Source: Patulibacter brassicae (GTDB lineage: Bacteria; Actinomycetota; Thermoleophilia; Solirubrobacterales; Solirubrobacteraceae). Taken from it: DNA of 64,000 bases. Under the pieces are notes generated by a model. That model saw nothing but the letters and a program-made list of their open reading frames with translations, was not told where the DNA came from and ran no database searches. A program made the position numbers and the translations under genes. The stretch covers positions 620,001 through 684,000 of the forward strand of contig NZ_JAXAVX010000001.1 in the NCBI RefSeq assembly GCF_033949425.1, in the 5' to 3' direction. How positions within the stretch are numbered: position 1 is the first letter of the stretch; each line of letters opens with the position of its first letter. Below, in pieces: positions 54,761 to 62,864 of this stretch.

Positions 54761-55846
54761 TCAGTCAGTTCGCTCCACGTGTCGGCCGGATCTGGCCGAG
54801 CCCCCGCCAGACCACCCGCGACGGGCCGCGATCCGCTCGATCCGCTCAGCGGTGCGTCGCCGCGCGGCTCGGCCGGTGACGTGCGTGCGCATCACGCGGA
54901 CCGTCTCCCATCCCGCCGCTGACGCCTCCGCGTCACGCGCCGCGTCGGCGGCCCGGCCCTGGGTCGTGACGTGGGCGCCGCCGCCGTCGGCCTCCACGGC
55001 GAGGCGCAGGTCCGGCCGGGCGAAGTCGAACCGGTAGGACCCCGCCGAGGTGTGGAGCGGGTGCTGCGACGACCACGGAGCCAGGCCGGTCTCCCGCTCC
55101 AGGAACGTCCCGACGAGGATCTCGAGCGGCGACGTTCCGTCGGCGAGCAGGTCCGGATCCGCGCGCCGCATGGCGGCCAATCCCGGGTGGGTGGGGATGC
55201 GCCGACGGAGCGAGTCGATGCTCCGTGCGTCGAGCTGCCCGAGGAACTGCGCCTCGCGAATCAGGCTCCGGAGCCGCGCCGGAGTGACGGCGTCCGCGAC
55301 GTCGACCAGCGCGCGCGTGGGGGCGACGCAGGGCATCCGCCCGTGCCAGATCCGATCCTCCGGCGCCAGGCACGCGACGACGTGGCCGCGCACCCCGGGG
55401 TTCCGGGTGGCGCGCCGTCCGGGCCCGACGACGGTCGCATCGTGCACCGCCGGTTCGACGCGGACGATCCCGGCGACCTGCAGCGCCGACCAGTGGCTCA
55501 GCACGACGGTCCCGTCCGGTCGCGGCGGGTGTCGCAGCGGCCAGGGCGCCGCGTCCTCGGTCGCGCAGGCCGGAGGCCGTTCACCATTCCGGCGAGCGTT
55601 CGGAGCACGCCGGACCGGCGGCGGCGTCGACGCCCGGTCGATGCCGGCGGCCAGGAGCGCTGCCCAGCGCCGGCCCTCGACGCCGACCACCGGCGTCAGC
55701 GCGTAGACCCCGCGCGCCAACCGGTACAGCCGCCCGCGGGCGACGCGTCGAGCGATCGACGTCGACGAGACGCCCGCCGCGTGCAGCTGGCGCACCGAGA
55801 TCACCCCGCCCTGGGCCCCGGCGATCGTCTCGACGGCTCCGTCCAC
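54761..55846 (-). CDS. AbiEi-like winged-helix and DUF559 (endonuclease-like) protein
   Basis: A 361-aa protein. The N-terminal ~55 residues (GGVISVRQLHAAGVSSTSIA, RRVARGRLYRLARGVYAL) match the winged-helix start of type IV AbiEi-type antitoxins. The C-terminal ~100 residues resemble DUF559, a PD-(D/E)xK-like fold, with RFDFARPDLRLAVEADGG holding the acidic pair (Asp, then ExD). Such fusions are common in actinobacteria as orphan genes. No AbiEii toxin is nearby, so a defence role is not supported. GTG at 55846. Imperfect 35-bp direct repeats flank it (one inside its 3' end). Confidence 0.72.
   Translation of the reverse strand: MDGAVETIAGAQGGVISVRQLHAAGVSSTSIARRVARGRLYRLARGVYALTPVVGVEGRRWAALLAAGIDRASTPPPVRRAPNARRNGERPPACATEDAAPWPLRHPPRPDGTVVLSHWSALQVAGIVRVEPAVHDATVVGPGRRATRNPGVRGHVVACLAPEDRIWHGRMPCVAPTRALVDVADAVTPARLRSLIREAQFLGQLDARSIDSLRRRIPTHPGLAAMRRADPDLLADGTSPLEILVGTFLERETGLAPWSSQHPLHTSAGSYRFDFARPDLRLAVEADGGGAHVTTQGRAADAARDAEASAAGWETVRVMRTHVTGRAARRRTAERIERIAARRGWSGGGSARSGRHVERTD
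54764..54798 (+). repeat. 35-bp imperfect direct repeat, copy A
   Basis: Begins GTCAGTTCG and ends GATCTGGCCG. It matches copy B at 55923-55957 at about 25 of 35 positions, with both ends conserved. It encodes the last residues of the DUF559 protein. Confidence 0.5.
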
Positions 55847-55922
55847 ACGCTGATCCTCCTGCCGGGAGCACGGCGCGTTCGCGCCGACACCGTGCCGATC
55901 CCGTGTCTGTGCGGAGAGGGAG

Positions 55923-55957
55923 GTCAGTTCGTTCCGACGGGTGGAACGATCTGGCCG
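55923..55957 (+). repeat. 35-bp imperfect direct repeat, copy B
   Basis: Same orientation and length as copy A. It lies 77 bases upstream of the DUF559 start and 20 bases from the GNAT stop. Together they bracket one gene. Confidence 0.5.
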
Positions 55958-55976
55958 TCCCTCGGTCGGCTGGCCG

Positions 55977-56555
55977 TCAGAGCTCGTGGACGAGGACGAC
56001 CTGGTCGCGGTCGTCGCCGTCCGCGACGCGGATCGCGCGCGGGATCCGGGCGACCTCGCGATACCCGGCGCGCGCGTAGAACTGCTCGAGCCCCTCACCC
56101 CCGCGGACCGTCAGGTGGAGCATCTCCAGGCCCTCGTCCCGCGCCATCTCGGCGATCCCGTCGAGCAGGAGCAGGCCGAGCTGGCGGCCCTGGTGGTCGG
56201 GGTGGATCTGGACGCGCAGGACCCAGCGCCAGTGGCCGGACAGCAGCCGGTCGTTGTCGGCGACGAACGCGAAGCCCGCCACGTCGCCGGCGGTGCCCGC
56301 CCCGGCGCCCGCCGGATCGCGCACCACGACGAGCCAGTCGCGACCGGCGGCCACCCGACGCAGGGCCCCGTCGAGCGCCGGGGCGACGTCCTGGGCGCCG
56401 ACGGGCGGCACGAAGCCGACCCATCCGCCGGCGTTCGAGACGTCGACCCAGATCCGCAGGAGCCGGGCGCGGAGCGCCGCGTCGACGCGGCCGATCCGCT
56501 CGACCCGCGTCCCGCCGACGGCGCGTGAGCGATCGGGAGCATCGCTGCCGGGCAC
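55977..56555 (-). CDS. GNAT-family N-acetyltransferase
   Basis: A 192-aa acetyltransferase. The acetyl-CoA site is LRVQIHPDHQGRQLGLLLLD, and GLEQFYARAGYREVARIPRA is the C-terminal GNAT motif. An N-terminal helix (RIGRVDAALRARLLRIWVDV) precedes it. Substrate unknown. GTG at 56555 begins 2 bases after the lytic transglycosylase stop, giving a coaE-SLT-GNAT operon. The frame stays open further upstream, but only as antisense shadow of the SLT gene. Confidence 0.8.
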   Translation of the reverse strand: MPGSDAPDRSRAVGGTRVERIGRVDAALRARLLRIWVDVSNAGGWVGFVPPVGAQDVAPALDGALRRVAAGRDWLVVVRDPAGAGAGTAGDVAGFAFVADNDRLLSGHWRWVLRVQIHPDHQGRQLGLLLLDGIAEMARDEGLEMLHLTVRGGEGLEQFYARAGYREVARIPRAIRVADGDDRDQVVLVHEL

Positions 56556-56557
56556 CG

Positions 56558-57115
56558 TCAGTCGAGCCCCAGCTGCTTCGGGTACGTCGCGCGGTAGTCG
56601 CGGCGGGCCGACAGGACCTTCGCGACGTAGTTGCGGGTCTCGGGGAACGTGATGTCCCGCAGGCGGAACGACGCCCCGCGACCGCGGGCCTCGTTCAGCC
56701 ACCGCTGGGCGTTCTCCGGGCCGGCGTTGTAGCCCGCCAGCGCGAGCGGGACCGAGCCGTCGAACCGCTCGAGCATGTGCCGCAGCCGCCAGGATCCGTA
56801 GGCGATGTTCACCTGGGGCGTGTGCAGGTCGCTGAGCTCGAAGCTCGTGGCGCCCGACTGCCGGGCGATGTCGCGCGCGGTGTCGGGCGTGATCTGCATC
56901 AGGCCCTCCGCGCCGGCGTGGGAGACCTGGTTGTCGCGGAAGCGCGACTCGGCGTAGATCACCGCGGCGATCAGCGACGGGTCCAGCCCCTTCTCGCGCG
57001 CCTGCTGCCGGATGATGTCCTCGTGCCGGAGGGGCAGCCGGATCTCGTCGACGACGTCGGGGACCCGCTGGCTCAGGACGACGGCCGCGAGCCCGACGAC
57101 GCCGAGCAGCGCCAC
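56558..57115 (-). CDS. Lytic transglycosylase (SLT domain), possibly 5'-frameshifted
   Basis: A 185-aa protein with one N-terminal hydrophobic stretch and an SLT domain: PSLIAAVIYAESRFRDNQVS (catalytic Glu), GAEGLMQITPDTARDIA, NIAYGSWRLRHMLERF, LALAGYNAGPENAQRW. It should cleave peptidoglycan glycan strands at the membrane. GTG at 57115 is the only standard start in frame, but it gives a signal helix with no positive charges. Basic in-frame codons continue upstream (LPRRRSGGGRRGPR), and a GTG overlapping the coaE stop (57198) lies in another frame. A one-base frameshift near 57160 or a non-standard start would explain this. Confidence 0.8.
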   Translation of the reverse strand: MALLGVVGLAAVVLSQRVPDVVDEIRLPLRHEDIIRQQAREKGLDPSLIAAVIYAESRFRDNQVSHAGAEGLMQITPDTARDIARQSGATSFELSDLHTPQVNIAYGSWRLRHMLERFDGSVPLALAGYNAGPENAQRWLNEARGRGASFRLRDITFPETRNYVAKVLSARRDYRATYPKQLGLD

Positions 57116-57194
57116 GAGCAGCAGGACGAGTCGCGGACCGCGCCGGCCGCCGCCCGAGCGTCGCCGCGGTAGGCGGAGGTGCGGGGTCCGGTGC

Positions 57195-57833
57195 TCACGG
57201 GGCGAGGGCGTCGAGGATCGCGGCCAGCCGCTCCTCGAGCTGCTGGACCGTTCCGTCGTTCACCACGGTGTACGTCGCCCGGGCCGCCTTCTCCTCCTGC
57301 GCGAGGTGGCGGGCCTCCCGGCCCTCGATCCCGTCGTGCCCGCGCTGACGGGCGCGATCGCTGCGCAGGTCGTCCGGGGCGACGATCGCGATCGTCGCGT
57401 CGTAGGCGGCCTCCATGCCGGCCTCGAAGAGCAGCGGCGTCTCGACGACGGCGGCGCGGGCCGGGGGGTGCTGCGCGGCCGCGTCCTCGCGGAAGGCGAC
57501 GACCGCCGCGCCGACGCGCGGCCAGATCTGCTGCTCCAGCCACGCCCGCTCGTCGGCGTCGTGGAAGACGACCTTCGCGATCTCGGCGCGGTCGACGGTG
57601 CCGCTCGGCGCCACCCGGCTGCCCCAGCGCGCGACCACGAGGTCCCGGAGCTCCTCCCCCGCGTACAGCTCGTGCACGACCTCGTCGGTCGAGAGCGTCC
57701 GCGCGCCGAGCCGCTCGAGCGCCGCGAGCGCCGTCGACTTGCCGGCGGCCAGGCCGCCGGTGAGCCCGACGAACGGCACGCTCGGCGGGGCGGCGGGAGA
57801 CGCGGCGACGGGCGTCTGGGGATCGACCGACAT
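57195..57833 (-). CDS. coaE: Dephospho-CoA kinase
   Basis: A 212-aa P-loop kinase for the last step of CoA synthesis. Conserved: FVGLTGGLAAGKSTALAALE (Walker A), GARTLSTDEVVHELYAG, VVETPLLFEAGMEAAYDATI and RARQRGHDGIEGREARHLAQ. About 20 extra N-terminal residues are Pro/Ala-rich. ATG at 57833 is preferred over GTG at 57839 because a TACGGT -10 element (57843-57848) lies 9 bases upstream. The window also holds panBCD for the start of the same pathway. Confidence 0.93.
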   Translation of the reverse strand: MSVDPQTPVAASPAAPPSVPFVGLTGGLAAGKSTALAALERLGARTLSTDEVVHELYAGEELRDLVVARWGSRVAPSGTVDRAEIAKVVFHDADERAWLEQQIWPRVGAAVVAFREDAAAQHPPARAAVVETPLLFEAGMEAAYDATIAIVAPDDLRSDRARQRGHDGIEGREARHLAQEEKAARATYTVVNDGTVQQLEERLAAILDALAP

Positions 57834-57890
57834 CGGCACCTCACCGTACCGAGCCGACCCGTCGTCCCGCGTCCCTGGCCCGCGAACGAC

Positions 57891-57918
57891 GACGGCCCGC
57901 GGTGATCCGCGGGCCGTC
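57891..57918 (-). terminator. Terminator hairpin of rpsA
   Basis: GACGGCCCGCGG pairs perfectly with CCGCGGGCCGTC around TGAT. It lies ~50 bases past the rpsA stop and just before the coaE promoter. Confidence 0.7.
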
Positions 57919-57967
57919 GATCAGGTCGGCGGGCGCGCGCCGAGCGCGCGCCGGTCCGGTCCGGGGC

Positions 57968-59296
57968 TCAGGCCTCGGTCTCGCCCTCCGGGGCGTCGCC
58001 CTCGGCGGCGGCGTCGGACGCCTCGCCCTCGGCCGTCTCGCCCTCGGCGGCCTCGGCCTCGACCTCACCGGTCGGCGCGTCGTCGGAGAACGACTGCTCG
58101 ATCGGACCGAGGTCGTCGGAGCCGCCCGACGTGTGGGCGAGCTCGTCGCCCTCGTCGGCGGTGACCTCGCGGCGCGGCAGCACCTGGCCCTCGACCCGCT
58201 TGACCGACAGCGACAGGCGACGGCGATCGTCGTCGATCTCGAGGATCTTGACCTTGACGTCGTCGCCCGGGTGGACGACCTCGCGCGGGCTCTCGACGTG
58301 GTGGGCGGCCAGCTCCGAGATGTGGACCAGGCCCTCGACGCCCTCCATGATCTCGACGAACGCGCCGAAGGTGACGACCTTCGTGACGGTGCCCTCGAGC
58401 TCGTCGCCGACGTTGTACGTGTCGACGACCCGCTGCCACGGGTCCTCCTGGGTCTGCTTGAGACCCAGCGAGATCCGCTGGCGATCGCGGTCGATGTCGA
58501 GGACCTTCACCTGGACGGTGTCGCCGATCGCGACGACCTCGCTCGGGTGGTTGACGTGCGTCCAGGACAGCTCGCTGATGTGGATCAGGCCGTCGATGCC
58601 GTTGAGGTCCACGAACGCGCCGAAGTCGACGATGTTCGAGATCTGGCCCTCGACGATGACGCCCGGCTGCAGGACGTCCAGGATCGCCTGGCGCTGCTCC
58701 TTGCGCTCCTCCTCGAGCACCGCGCGACGCGACAGCACGACGTTGTTGCGCTGGCGGTTGAGCTCGATGACCTTGCACTCGATGATCGTGTGCAGGTACT
58801 CGTCGAGGTTCGGGACGCGCCGGATGTCGACGAGCGAGGCCGGCAGGAAGCCGCGGACGCCGAGGTCGATGATCAGGCCGCCCTTGACGACCTCGATGAC
58901 CGTGCCCTCGACCGGCTCGCCGGTCTCCTGCGCAGCCTCGATCCGCTTCCAGGCGCGCTCGTAGCGGGCCTGCTTGCGGCTGACCTTGAGGCGACCCTCG
59001 TCGTCCTCCTTCGTGAGGACGAGGACCTCGACCTCCTCGCCGAGCTCCACCTCCTCGTTCGGATCCGCGTTGCGGCGGATCGACAGCTCCTGCTGCGGGA
59101 TGACGCCTTCGGACTTGTATCCGACGTCGACCCACACCTCGTCCGGGTCGATGCGAACGACCTGGCCGGTGATCACGTCACCTTCGCCGAAGGGCGGGAA
59201 GGTGGCGTCGTAGTTGGGGACAATGTTCCCGTCGACGTTCAGGAGAAGGCCATCGGAGCCTTCGACGACCGTCGCGGGGGTCTCGGTGGTGGACAT
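57968..59296 (-). CDS. rpsA: 30S ribosomal protein S1
   Basis: A 442-aa protein with four S1 RNA-binding domains (about residues 38-110, 125-195, 210-282 and 297-368). Repeat signatures include GQVVRIDPDEVWVDVGYKSE, IISNIVDFGAFVDL-type strands and EGLVHISELAAHHVESPREV. An acidic Glu/Ala/Asp tail of ~65 residues follows. S1 unfolds mRNA at initiation on leadered messages; four domains are usual in Gram-positives. ATG at 59296 (MSTTETPATV); TACCCT lies 11 bases upstream, giving a very short leader. Confidence 0.95.
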   Translation of the reverse strand: MSTTETPATVVEGSDGLLLNVDGNIVPNYDATFPPFGEGDVITGQVVRIDPDEVWVDVGYKSEGVIPQQELSIRRNADPNEEVELGEEVEVLVLTKEDDEGRLKVSRKQARYERAWKRIEAAQETGEPVEGTVIEVVKGGLIIDLGVRGFLPASLVDIRRVPNLDEYLHTIIECKVIELNRQRNNVVLSRRAVLEEERKEQRQAILDVLQPGVIVEGQISNIVDFGAFVDLNGIDGLIHISELSWTHVNHPSEVVAIGDTVQVKVLDIDRDRQRISLGLKQTQEDPWQRVVDTYNVGDELEGTVTKVVTFGAFVEIMEGVEGLVHISELAAHHVESPREVVHPGDDVKVKILEIDDDRRRLSLSVKRVEGQVLPRREVTADEGDELAHTSGGSDDLGPIEQSFSDDAPTGEVEAEAAEGETAEGEASDAAAEGDAPEGETEA

Positions 59297-59454
59297 AGAG
59301 ACGGAGAAGGGTAGCGCGGCCCCACCTCCCGACGCGGCCCGCCTCCGCCGGTGCCCGCCCTGCCCGGCGTCGAGGGCCGCCCGGCGCCCCGCGCGGCCGC
59401 GGTCGGGCCCTCGATCGACGCGGCGAGACGGCCGGCGGATCGAGGGATCGCGGC

Positions 59455-60138
59455 TCAGTAGGACAAGCCCGCCAGGAGCGGCAGCAGGGCCACGAGCGGC
59501 GCCACGGTCGCCGCGCCGTCCTCGCGCGCGAGGACGTACCGCTGGACCCGACGGATCCCGAGGTGCATCGTGCGGGCGTAGTCGGTCTGGTTGCTGCTCA
59601 GCGACGGGAACAGCAGCTCGAGCACGTCCGGGCTCGTCGAGAGCCCCGGCACCGCCGGTGCCAGCGCGCCGACCGGCGTCCCGTCCGCCAGCGCGACGGG
59701 CCACGGCCCGTCGCCGGCAGTCGTCAGGGCGGCGACCTCCGGGCCGTCGGGCGCGGTCTCCAGCACGAGCCGCTCGCCCTGCACATCGCGGCGGGAGCGG
59801 CCGAGGGCCGAGCCGTCGGCGTCCGTGACGGTGACCGTCGGCGGGTCGGCGTTCACGCTCGAGAACCTCGCGAGCACGACCTCGTCCGCACCGAGCAGCT
59901 CGGCGTGGACGTCGTTGCCGCCGTCCATCCCGGTGAGCGTCACCGCCTGCCACATCCCGCGGCGCAGGCGCCCGCCGCGGTGCGTCCGGCGCGTGGCGGC
60001 GAGGACCGTGCCGTCGGCGTCCTCGAGCGTCCAGTGGTGGCGGTTGGCGACGAGCCCGGCGCGGAACCGCGCCACGAGGGCGCGCGGCTCGGCGAGCGCG
60101 TCCAGGGAGGTGATCGTCGGGGGCGGCTCGTCGCTCAT
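59455..60138 (-). CDS. Hypothetical protein, possibly LURP-one/scramblase-like
   Basis: A 227-aa protein without a signal peptide or clear helices until a weakly hydrophobic end (VAPLVALLPLLAGLSY). It shows repeated short beta elements of the form DADG-x-x-L (LEDADGTVLAATRR, VTDADGSALGRSRR), as in LURP-one-related/scramblase-like folds. That likeness is weak. ATG at 60138. Divergent from the FAD oxidoreductase. Function not known. Confidence 0.6.
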   Translation of the reverse strand: MSDEPPPTITSLDALAEPRALVARFRAGLVANRHHWTLEDADGTVLAATRRTHRGGRLRRGMWQAVTLTGMDGGNDVHAELLGADEVVLARFSSVNADPPTVTVTDADGSALGRSRRDVQGERLVLETAPDGPEVAALTTAGDGPWPVALADGTPVGALAPAVPGLSTSPDVLELLFPSLSSNQTDYARTMHLGIRRVQRYVLAREDGAATVAPLVALLPLLAGLSY

Positions 60139-60261
60139 CGTCCGGGGGAGCGTCGCCGAGGCCGCGCGCGTGCGCGACCGGACGGCCACCCTGAGCTTTC
60201 CGCGCCGGCCGCGCGGGCGCGGCCGGTCCTCCCGGCGCGGCGGCGTCGGACCGCCCGCGGG

Positions 60262-60267
60262 TACCAT
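60262..60267 (+). promoter_or_regulatory. -10 element of the FAD oxidoreductase gene
   Basis: TACCAT lies 8 bases before the ATG at 60276. Confidence 0.5.
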
Positions 60268-60275
60268 CGCCGCCG

Positions 60276-61535
60276 ATGCCGGTCCGAGCCACCAAGCGCG
60301 GTGACGAGCGCACGCCGATCGACCTCGACTGCGACGTCCTGATCTGCGGCGCGAGCTTCGCGGGGCTCGCCGCGGCCCGCGAGCTCGCGGGCACGGTGAA
60401 GGACGACGGCTCGCCGCTGCGCGTCGTGGTGCTCGATCGCTACGAGATCGGCGAGCGCGCGACATCGGCCTGCGCCGCCCCGCTGCCGTGGATCGAGGGC
60501 CTGGGGCTCGGCGCCGCCGTCCGGCAGGTGTTCCCGGAGATCGTTCTGCGGACGCGTCGCAAGCGCTTCGCCTGGACCCTGCCCCAGCCGTTCTGCACGT
60601 TCGACTACCAGCTGCTCTGCCGCCTGCTCGCCGAGCAGGGGGACTTCGTCTTCGAGACCGCGAAGATCGAGGGCCGCGTCGGGCCGGACGGCGAGCTGAC
60701 CGGCGCCGACGCCCCCGGCGGCGCCCGCCCGCCGGCGAGCGAGGACGTCATCACGATCCGGACCGACCGGGGCGAGGTCCGCGCGCCGCTCGTCGTCGAC
60801 GCGCTCGGCTGGCGCCGCGTGCTCGCGCCGGCGGAGGAGGACAACATCCAGCCGCCGGAGGCCTACCTCTCCCGCGGGCTCGAGGTCCATCCGCACGGCA
60901 GCTCCGGCGAGCTCGAGCTCTTCCTCGACCCGACGTACGTGCCCGCGGGCTACTCGTGGGTCTTCCCGGCCGACCACGAGGTCCGCGTCGGCGTCGGCTC
61001 GTTCGACCCGAAGTACCACGTGAAGGACCCGACGCTGCGCCTGGCGGCCGACCTGGACTGGGATCCCGTCCGGTTCCAGGGCAACTGGATCCCGCACAAG
61101 CTGCGCCCGGCGACCGGCGGCGGGATCTTCTTCGCGGGCGACAGCGCCGGTCACTGCCTGCCGCTCTCGGCCGAGGGCATCCGCCCGGCGCTGTACTTCG
61201 GCCTCGCGCTCGGGCGCGAGCTGCGGCTCGTCGCCGAGGGACGCCAGACGCGCGAGCAGGCGCTGCGCCGCTACGCCGCGCTCTCGGCCGAGAAGGCCGC
61301 CGCGTACGCGTGGCTCCTGCGCTTCCAGCGCCTGACGGGCTGGCTCGTGCCCAGGACGCGCGCGGTCACCGGCGCGGTGACGCTCTGCTCGCCGCAGGCG
61401 ATCAACGCCCGCGCCTGGTCGATGTACCTCGGCGCGTTCCCGCCGTCGTTCATCGGCGCGCCGCCGGGCGGCGCCCCGGACCGTCCGGCCGACGCGGGCG
61501 ACGACGCCGCCCCCGCGCTGCCCGCCGCCGCCTGA
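60276..61535 (+). CDS. FAD-dependent oxidoreductase, geranylgeranyl reductase-like
   Basis: A 419-aa flavoprotein. The FAD-binding Rossmann start is DVLICGASFAGLAAARELAG, then VVVLDRYEIGERATSACAAP. FAGDSAGHCLPLSAEGIRPA is the second FAD motif typical of the geranylgeranyl reductase/halogenase-like group. YSWVFPADHEVRVGVGSF is also conserved there. It may reduce an isoprenoid chain or oxidise an unknown substrate. ATG at 60276 has TACCAT 8 bases upstream. It is followed by a GNAT/ferredoxin pair, which could supply electrons. Confidence 0.82.
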   Translation: MPVRATKRGDERTPIDLDCDVLICGASFAGLAAARELAGTVKDDGSPLRVVVLDRYEIGERATSACAAPLPWIEGLGLGAAVRQVFPEIVLRTRRKRFAWTLPQPFCTFDYQLLCRLLAEQGDFVFETAKIEGRVGPDGELTGADAPGGARPPASEDVITIRTDRGEVRAPLVVDALGWRRVLAPAEEDNIQPPEAYLSRGLEVHPHGSSGELELFLDPTYVPAGYSWVFPADHEVRVGVGSFDPKYHVKDPTLRLAADLDWDPVRFQGNWIPHKLRPATGGGIFFAGDSAGHCLPLSAEGIRPALYFGLALGRELRLVAEGRQTREQALRRYAALSAEKAAAYAWLLRFQRLTGWLVPRTRAVTGAVTLCSPQAINARAWSMYLGAFPPSFIGAPPGGAPDRPADAGDDAAPALPAAA

Positions 61536-61690
61536 CCCCCCCGCCGGGCATCGCCGACCCGGGCCCGGGGACGGCCGGACGCACGCGCCCCGCCGCACGG
61601 CGCCCGCGCTGCCGGGCCGCTCCGGGGCGGGTGTCACGATGTGGCCGAGCGCCGGGCCTGCTCCCGATCGCCCGGCGGAGAGGAACGCAG

Positions 61691-61999
61691 ATGGCCACCG
61701 AGGTCCGAGACAACCCCGAGCAGCACCGGTTCGAGGCGCACACCGAGGACGGCCTCGCCGGCTTCGCGGAGTACCAGCTCGTCCGGGGCGACCGGATCGT
61801 CTTCACCCACACCGAGGTCGACCCGGCCTTCGGCGGTCGCGGCATCGGCACGACCCTCGTGGCGGGCGCGCTGGACGCCGCCGTCGAGCGCGGCCTGGCG
61901 ATCGTCCCGATCTGCCCGTTCGTGGCGCGCTACGTGCACGAGCACCCGGACGCGTACGTCGAGCACCTCGACGAGCGGATCCGCAAGGCGTTCGGATGA
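61691..61999 (+). CDS. Small GNAT-like acetyltransferase (YjdJ-type)
   Basis: A 102-aa minimal GNAT domain: GLAGFAEYQLVRGDRIVFTH, TEVDPAFGGRGIGTTLVAGA (acetyl-CoA motif), LAIVPICPFVARYVHEHPDA (with the conserved Cys). This short family often sits beside a mono-cluster ferredoxin. ATG at 61691; stop overlaps the ferredoxin start by 4 bases. Confidence 0.85.
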   Translation: MATEVRDNPEQHRFEAHTEDGLAGFAEYQLVRGDRIVFTHTEVDPAFGGRGIGTTLVAGALDAAVERGLAIVPICPFVARYVHEHPDAYVEHLDERIRKAFG

Positions 62000-62205
62000 C
62001 GGTCAAGCGCTACACGCGAGAGGGAGCGACGGTGACCTTCGACGGCGAGCGCTGCCGGCACGCGGCCGAGTGCGTCCGCGGGCTGCCCGCGGTGTTCGAC
62101 ACGTCGCGCCGTCCGTGGATCCAGCCCGAGGGCGCGACGATCGACGAGCTGGACGCCGTCATCGCGCGCTGCCCGTCCGGCGCCTTGCAGCTGCTGCGCG
62201 ACTGA
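61996..62205 (+). CDS. Mono-cluster Fe-S protein (Fer4_19 / divergent ferredoxin-like)
   Basis: A 69-aa protein: TFDGERCRHAAECVRGLPAV gives two Cys ligands with a His nearby (C-R-H-A-A-E-C), and IARCPSGALQLL gives the third, matching the divergent 4Fe-4S mono-cluster family. The low Cys count suggests a 3Fe-4S or His-liganded cluster. ATG at 61996 overlaps the GNAT stop (ATGA). A link with the upstream FAD oxidoreductase is plausible but not shown. Confidence 0.82.
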   Translation: MTVKRYTREGATVTFDGERCRHAAECVRGLPAVFDTSRRPWIQPEGATIDELDAVIARCPSGALQLLRD

Positions 62206-62283
62206 GGGCCGCGCCGGCGACGCCGACGCGGCCCACGGCGACTCCGCCCGCGCCCGCGGTACCCGTGCGCGGGCGGCGCGCGA

Positions 62284-62769
62284 TCAGGAGCGGCGGGCGC
62301 CGTCGTCGGCGCCGCGACCCCCGCGACGACCGCGATCGTCGCCGCCGCGCCGGTCCTCGCGGCCCCGCGAGCGATCCTCCGCCCGGCCCCGGCGACCGTG
62401 GCGTCCGCTCGAGCGGCGGTCCGCGCCACGCCGTCCATGACGGTGACGGTGCCGCGTCCGCGTGCGGTGACCGTCCGCCCGGCGGTCGTCCGAGCGCGAG
62501 GCGTCGTCGCTCGTCCCGCGCGGGCGGTCGCCCCCGTGATCGTCGGTCGTGGTCGTCCCGCTCGGCGTCGTCGCCGTGGTCGAGGTCGTGGTCGTCGCCG
62601 GCGTCGTGGCCGTCGCGACCTGCGTCGTCGTCCCGCGGTGCTCGTGGCCGGGCGGGTCGTCCGCGCCCTTGCGGGCCTGGACGACGGTGGGCACGGCGAG
62701 GGCGGCGATCGCCGCCGCGGTGACGACGGCGGCGAGCGGGCGCCGGGCGAGGGTCGTTCGGTCGGTCAT
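62284..62769 (-). CDS. Low-complexity secreted protein, Arg/Asp/Gly-rich
   Basis: A 161-aa protein with a signal peptide (LARRPLAAVVTAAAIAALAV, cleavage near PTVVQA). A Thr-rich block (TTPATTTTSTTATTPSGTTT) follows, then ~100 residues of mixed-charge Arg/Asp/Gly/His sequence (RHRHRHGRRGADRRSSGRHG). It is likely disordered outside the cytoplasm. No family recognised. ATG at 62769 is chosen because it begins the signal peptide. Divergent from a sensor kinase. Confidence 0.5.
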   Translation of the reverse strand: MTDRTTLARRPLAAVVTAAAIAALAVPTVVQARKGADDPPGHEHRGTTTQVATATTPATTTTSTTATTPSGTTTTDDHGGDRPRGTSDDASRSDDRRADGHRTRTRHRHRHGRRGADRRSSGRHGRRGRAEDRSRGREDRRGGDDRGRRGGRGADDGARRS

Positions 62770-62806
62770 GCCGCCAGGGTGCGGTGCGCGCGGTCCCAGC
62801 CGCAAC

Positions 62807-62820
62807 GGGACCATGGTCCC
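62807..62820. promoter_or_regulatory. 14-bp perfect palindrome between divergent genes
   Basis: GGGACCATGGTCCC is fully symmetric. A further GGTCCCA half-site lies 23 bases to the left (62792). It sits between the secreted protein gene and the NarL-type kinase, the place expected for a dimer operator. Confidence 0.4.
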
Positions 62821-62864
62821 AATGGCGGTGCGACCGGCCGGGCGGCCCGGCAGGATGGGACGCG

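Noticed and set aside
54761..56098. Longer 445-aa form of the DUF559 protein starting at 56098
   Set aside because: The extra N-terminus reads through the GNAT gene's antisense DNA and has no domain; the winged helix begins at the GTG at 55846.
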